Shown: one piece after another, positions 60,953 through 64,000 of the stretch | Layout: each line of letters starts with the position of its first letter | Numbering within the stretch: the first letter of the stretch is position 1 | DNA from: CBDCTM01 sp965222005 | GTDB taxonomy: Bacteria; Bacteroidota; Bacteroidia; Chitinophagales; Saprospiraceae | Direction of reading: 5' to 3' | DNA length: 64,000 nt | NCBI GenBank assembly: GCA_965222005.1 | Contig: OZ244935.1 | Span: 5,580,001-5,644,000 of the forward strand | Made by a program: the position numbers and the translations under genes | Notes under the pieces: model-generated | The model's database searches: none | What the model was told of the DNA's origin: nothing | What the model saw: only the letters and a program-made list of their open reading frames with translations

Positions 60953-61645
60953 CTAGGTGGATCGTTTCTGCTGGCAAAACCGACAAAAATCGAGAGCCAT
61001 CATCAGGGGTGCTTCACCAAACTGTTTGTCCTGCCCTGCCCTGCGCAGGTAAAGGGACTTCAGCTTTTCGTTTTTCAGCAAAAATTTTTGAAGGATGCGC
61101 AGCAATTTAAAATAACGACCAATTTCGTAGGGCCCGGGGATGTCTGTATTGCCCAGCTGCTGCATACATCGCTCAAAGGCGGGATGATCGAATGGCGCAT
61201 ACTGTAGCGGATACCGGAAGCAGAGGTACAGACTAAGCATGCGATTGTCTTCGTGAAAATGCCGGTTTTCGATGCTTGCCCGCTGCTGCTGCTTATAGTC
61301 GGCCAGCAAAGTATCGCAGCCAAACTTGAAGCGCGAGATGCGATTTTCAATATTCTGCTCTTCGTCAAACAGATCGGCAAACATGCGCCTGCAAAAGTCG
61401 GGCTCCATCAGCATAAAGCGGAGCATCATCTCTTTGGGAGCAAAGTTGGTTCCTTTCCACAGCCTGCGGCTTACACTATTTTGCAGACTATTTTCATACA
61501 TCTTTGCCAGATCCGGAGCTGCACCATCCCAATGGGCCTGAAAATGATGGACCGATTGCCAGATAAAGTCATCGGGCAAAGGACGGCGGCTTTGGAGGCG
61601 GTCTTTATAAGCCGCAGCGAGGGTATGGATCCTTTTAACTAACAT
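60953..61645 (-). CDS. conserved hypothetical protein, resembles N-terminal region of McrB-like proteins
   Basis: A 230-residue soluble protein from ATG 61645. It has LFDEEQNIENRISRFKFGCD, ENRHFHEDNRMLSLYLCFRY and a helical C-terminus. I recall this pattern at the N-terminus of some Bacteroidota proteins that go on to a McrB/AAA domain, but here no AAA domain follows. It is upstream of and on the same strand as glgP, 180 bases away. No functional claim beyond that. Confidence 0.5.
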   Translation of the reverse strand: MLVKRIHTLAAAYKDRLQSRRPLPDDFIWQSVHHFQAHWDGAAPDLAKMYENSLQNSVSRRLWKGTNFAPKEMMLRFMLMEPDFCRRMFADLFDEEQNIENRISRFKFGCDTLLADYKQQQRASIENRHFHEDNRMLSLYLCFRYPLQYAPFDHPAFERCMQQLGNTDIPGPYEIGRYFKLLRILQKFLLKNEKLKSLYLRRAGQDKQFGEAPLMMALDFCRFCQQKRST

Positions 61646-61724
61646 ATACGCGATGGTCAATTAATAGCTTTTTAATAGCTTTCAAAAGTCTTTAATTTAG
61701 CAAACGTGAATAATTGCCTATTTT

Positions 61725-61887
61725 AGGAACTGTTTTGAAACATGTCACTGATTTTTTTATGCGTTTTTTTTCCTCATTCTTCACTTTTTTATCGGCAAAT
61801 AGCTCAGGCTATTCATCTCAAAAAAAGTCTCCTCTGAGAAAAAAATACGCTATAAAAAATTTCACCACAAATTTCAAAACAGTTCCT
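61725..61887. mobile_element. short element with 16-bp perfect terminal inverted repeats
   Basis: Arms AGGAACTGTTTTGAAA (61725-61740) and TTTCAAAACAGTTCCT (61872-61887) are exact reverse complements, 163 bp in all. The interior has a small hairpin (AATAGC / GCTATT) and a 62-codon frame that I regard as chance. Flanks do not show a clear target duplication. Likely a MITE or transposon remnant, or a long RNA hairpin. Confidence 0.5.
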
Positions 61888-61993
61888 GAGCAGCAAAATT
61901 AGCAAAGGAGTTGAAAAGTGCGCAGTTGCTATGCGTTACTTTTAAATGTTAAGAACGTCTTAAAATTATCATTCATCTAAAAAACAAAAACAC

Positions 61994-63169
61994 ATGGATC
62001 TTAAACTATTCTATGAGAATTTTCTACATCAGGTAGGCAGCTTTTTGCCAGGGGTATTAGGAGCTTTGTTCGTATTGATAGTTGGCTGGCTCATCGCTTC
62101 CGGCTTGAGCCGTTTGATTGCCAATCTCGTCAATCGCACCGGTTTACAAACGCATCTGAATAAAAAAGGGAGTAGCAAACTTAACTTGTACAAAATCGTC
62201 AAAAAGTTTGTTTTTTATATCCTTATGGCCATTGTCTTACTGGTGGTACTGGAAATGCTGGGTGTGGAGAATGTGTTGCAGCCGCTTGAGGATATGCTTT
62301 CGCAATTTCTCACTGCGTTGCCGAGAATTGTGGGTGCAATCATCATCAGCTTTGTGGGCTATGTCATTGCAACGGCGGCCTCCGATATAGTGGGTATTGC
62401 CAGCGGAGCGATTGAGCGCTTTTACGATCGATTTGCATTCGCAGGTGCCGAGTTTGATGCTACCAAATTGGTGAAGCAACTCGTCTTTTTGATCATCTTC
62501 ATTCCGTTGCTCATCACCGCTTTTGACTATCTAAACATGAATGTCATCTCCGACCCTGCTAAAATGATGCTCGCTGAATTTCTGCATGCCATTCCGAATA
62601 TCATTGCTGCTGCCCTTATCATTGCAGTGTTTTATTTCGTGGGTCGCTACGTCACACAATTACTCAGCTCACTGCTGCACAATATGAGTGCTGATGACCT
62701 TCCTGCAAAGCTGGGTATTTCCAAAGTATTTGGCAATCGCTCTTTCAGTACCTTAATCGGGAATGTAGCTTTCTTTTTCCTGATGTTTTTTGGCGTCATT
62801 ACCGCTGCAGAAAAGCTAAATTTTGGAGAATTGAGTGACGTGCTACGCAATATGCTCGACCTGACAGGCAATATCTTCTTTGGCCTGATTATCCTGGCTG
62901 TTGGCAACTTCATCGCCAATATTGCACACAAAGCGCTGGCCGGTTCCGACAGCTTTCTGGCGAGCATTGCCCGGGTAGCCATTTTGGGCTTGTTTTTGGC
63001 TATATCCCTCCGCTCAATGGGCATTGCCGATGAGATCATCAATCTTGCATTTGGTTTGATTCTCGGTGCTATCGCCGTTGCCATTGCACTCTCCTTTGGC
63101 CTGGGTGGTCGTGAAGCAGCTGGTAAGCAGATGGAAATTATATTGAAGAAATTTAGAAAAGAATCGTAG
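61994..63169 (+). CDS. CmpX-like mechanosensitive-channel-type protein with TM-helix repeats
   Basis: A 391-residue inner-membrane protein with about nine hydrophobic segments arranged as repeats of the conserved TM-helix type (PF05552-like): FLPGVLGALFVLIVGWLIA, LPRIVGAIIISFVGYVIA, HAIPNIIAAALIIAVFYFVG, LTGNIFFGLIILAVGNFIAN, and a final ALSFGLGGREAAG. It belongs to the MscS-related CmpX group. Likely helps with osmotic or membrane stress. Its upstream region contains the inverted-repeat element. Confidence 0.85.
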   Translation: MDLKLFYENFLHQVGSFLPGVLGALFVLIVGWLIASGLSRLIANLVNRTGLQTHLNKKGSSKLNLYKIVKKFVFYILMAIVLLVVLEMLGVENVLQPLEDMLSQFLTALPRIVGAIIISFVGYVIATAASDIVGIASGAIERFYDRFAFAGAEFDATKLVKQLVFLIIFIPLLITAFDYLNMNVISDPAKMMLAEFLHAIPNIIAAALIIAVFYFVGRYVTQLLSSLLHNMSADDLPAKLGISKVFGNRSFSTLIGNVAFFFLMFFGVITAAEKLNFGELSDVLRNMLDLTGNIFFGLIILAVGNFIANIAHKALAGSDSFLASIARVAILGLFLAISLRSMGIADEIINLAFGLILGAIAVAIALSFGLGGREAAGKQMEIILKKFRKES

Positions 63170-63235
63170 AGAGAGGAGCGGGCAGAGTTGAAAAATCTAA
63201 CCCTCTGAAATCTCTAGATGATTTCCTGACCCAAT

Positions 63236-63274
63236 AATGCGCATTTTGCCGAATAAGGTAAGATGCGCATTTTG
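63236..63274 (+). promoter_or_regulatory. twin ATGCGCAT boxes upstream of the VIT-type transporter
   Basis: ATGCGCATTTTG occurs twice (63237-63248 and 63263-63274). ATGCGCAT is palindromic and the two centres are 26 bp apart, about two and a half helical turns. The pair lies 44 bases before a -33-like TTTG. Consistent with an operator for a metal-sensing regulator (inference). Confidence 0.45.
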
Positions 63275-63317
63275 TATTCAAGGTAAACTATCCGCCAGCT
63301 TACAGCTTGTGATCTGC

Positions 63318-63348
63318 TTTGCCAGTCACAAGAAATACCTTACATTTA
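63318..63348 (+). promoter_or_regulatory. candidate promoter for the VIT-type transporter
   Basis: TTTG at 63318-63321, 19 bases, then TACATTTA at 63341-63348; the latter differs from TAnnTTTG only at the last base. The start codon ATG 63380 lies about 25 bases after the expected transcription start. Confidence 0.5.
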
Positions 63349-63379
63349 CCAAAATTCTTATCTTTTCAAGTCCCCAATT

Positions 63380-64000
63380 ATGCCATTATCTCATGCTGAA
63401 GAGGAAGCCAGATTGCATCACAACAAAAGTTTTTTAGGTCGCTTTCAGGATTACCTGGGCGAGTTTGTATATGGCGGGATCGATGGAAGCGTCACTACTT
63501 TTGCCGTAGTAGCCGGAGCAGTAGGTGCCAGCCTCGAAAGCTCCGTGATCATCATACTGGGCTTTGCCAACCTGCTGGCCGATGGCTTCGCCATGTCGGT
63601 AGGAGCCTATCTTTCTGCCAAAAGTGAGCGCGACAACTACCGCCGGCACCAAGCCGTGGAGTACTGGGAGGTGGACAATCTACCCGATGTGGAAACTGCC
63701 GAGATACGGGAAATCTATGCCGCCAAAGGCTTCAAAGGGGAACTGTTGGATCAGGTGGTACAGGTAATTACTGCCGACCGCGATCGCTGGGTGGATGTGA
63801 TGATGAAGGAAGAGCTCAACATGAGCGAGGATACCAAATCGCCATTTACCATCGGAGCGGTTACTTACGCTTCCTTCCTACTGGTTGGCCTCATCCCTTT
63901 GCTAGTTTATGTGATCGACTACCGGTGGAGCTTCCCTTTCGACACCTTCCTTTCCGCCTGTGTGTTGACCTCTATCGGCTTCATTATCATCGGTTTTCTC
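63380..64000 (+). CDS. VIT1/CCC1-family transporter, N-terminal part (partial)
   Basis: Open frame of 207 codons from ATG 63380 to the window end. VIT/CCC1 carriers export Fe2+ or Mn2+ from the cytosol. Seen: FVYGGIDGSVTTFAVVAGAV, the first span with the family GxxDG pattern, SVIIILGFANLLADGFAMSV and VGAYLSAKSERDNY (second span and cytoplasmic start), then acidic helices (EYWEVDNLPDVETAEIREI) with metal-binding Glu residues, and two later spans. C-terminus outside the window. Confidence 0.87.
   Translation, partial: MPLSHAEEEARLHHNKSFLGRFQDYLGEFVYGGIDGSVTTFAVVAGAVGASLESSVIIILGFANLLADGFAMSVGAYLSAKSERDNYRRHQAVEYWEVDNLPDVETAEIREIYAAKGFKGELLDQVVQVITADRDRWVDVMMKEELNMSEDTKSPFTIGAVTYASFLLVGLIPLLVYVIDYRWSFPFDTFLSACVLTSIGFIIIGFL

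Noticed and set aside
1..64000. tRNA, rRNA or CRISPR array
   Set aside because: No cloverleaf-type T-loop with matching acceptor arms, no rRNA-like stretch and no set of evenly spaced short repeats was seen.

Overview
The window is a piece of a Bacteroidota chromosome, most likely from the Saprospiria/Lewinella side of the phylum (inference). The evidence is type IX secretion (T9SS) C-terminal sorting domains of both the short type-A and the CHU_C/type-B kind, a PorP/SprF-family protein, many short lipoproteins, Bacteroidota -7 boxes (TAnnTTTG) before several genes, and a FabL-like enoyl reductase in a FAS cluster. I saw no rRNA, tRNA or CRISPR array.

Layout. 1-4.8 kb: the end of a carboxyltransferase gene, a tiny membrane-protein ORF, an RlmL-like RNA methyltransferase and small hypothetical or regulatory genes. 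4.8-7.6 kb: sulfotransferase, AlkB-like hydroxylase and a divergent Lgt homologue. 7.6-11.1 kb: an astacin-type T9SS metalloprotease and a lipoprotein gene cut by an in-frame TAG. 11.2-14.9 kb: a compact FAS II set (dehydratase, ketosynthase, ACP, FabL-like enoyl reductase, FabG). 15.7-20.3 kb: GH28, a lipoprotein, a pentapeptide-repeat membrane protein and a ferric-reductase-like membrane protein. 20.4-24.7 kb: a minus-strand, overlapping three-gene unit (TPR/outer-membrane protein, cellulose-synthase-like GT2, GH26) that reads as a synthase-dependent exopolysaccharide machine. 24.8-37 kb: PDZ and TPR proteins, a GlxA-type regulator divergent from a serine hydrolase, Sfp-type PPTase, WD40 protein, dCTP deaminase and an AddA/RecB-like helicase.

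37-54 kb is the most unusual part. The last part of a SPOR-domain gene (38065-38253) is repeated identically, 189 bp, at 53372-53560. The two direct repeats bracket about 15 kb holding T9SS adhesins, a PPC-like tandem-repeat protein, small envelope proteins, and a sigma-like / anti-sigma-like / papain-like protease / caspase-like protease gene series followed by a convergent PorP/SprF gene. Deleting from one repeat to the other would recreate an intact SPOR gene lying directly against the convergent hydrolase gene, so the segment looks like an insertion. No integrase or transposase is visible in it.

54-64 kb: secreted TonB_C-domain protein, beta-helix lipoprotein, CHAP amidase, an outer-membrane barrel protein, a glucan phosphorylase whose expected PLP lysine is Thr, a CmpX-like TM-helix channel, and the start of a VIT/CCC1-type transporter with twin ATGCGCAT boxes upstream. 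Two short transposon-like elements without transposase (28645-28834 with a 9-bp target duplication; 61725-61887) lie in intergenic DNA.
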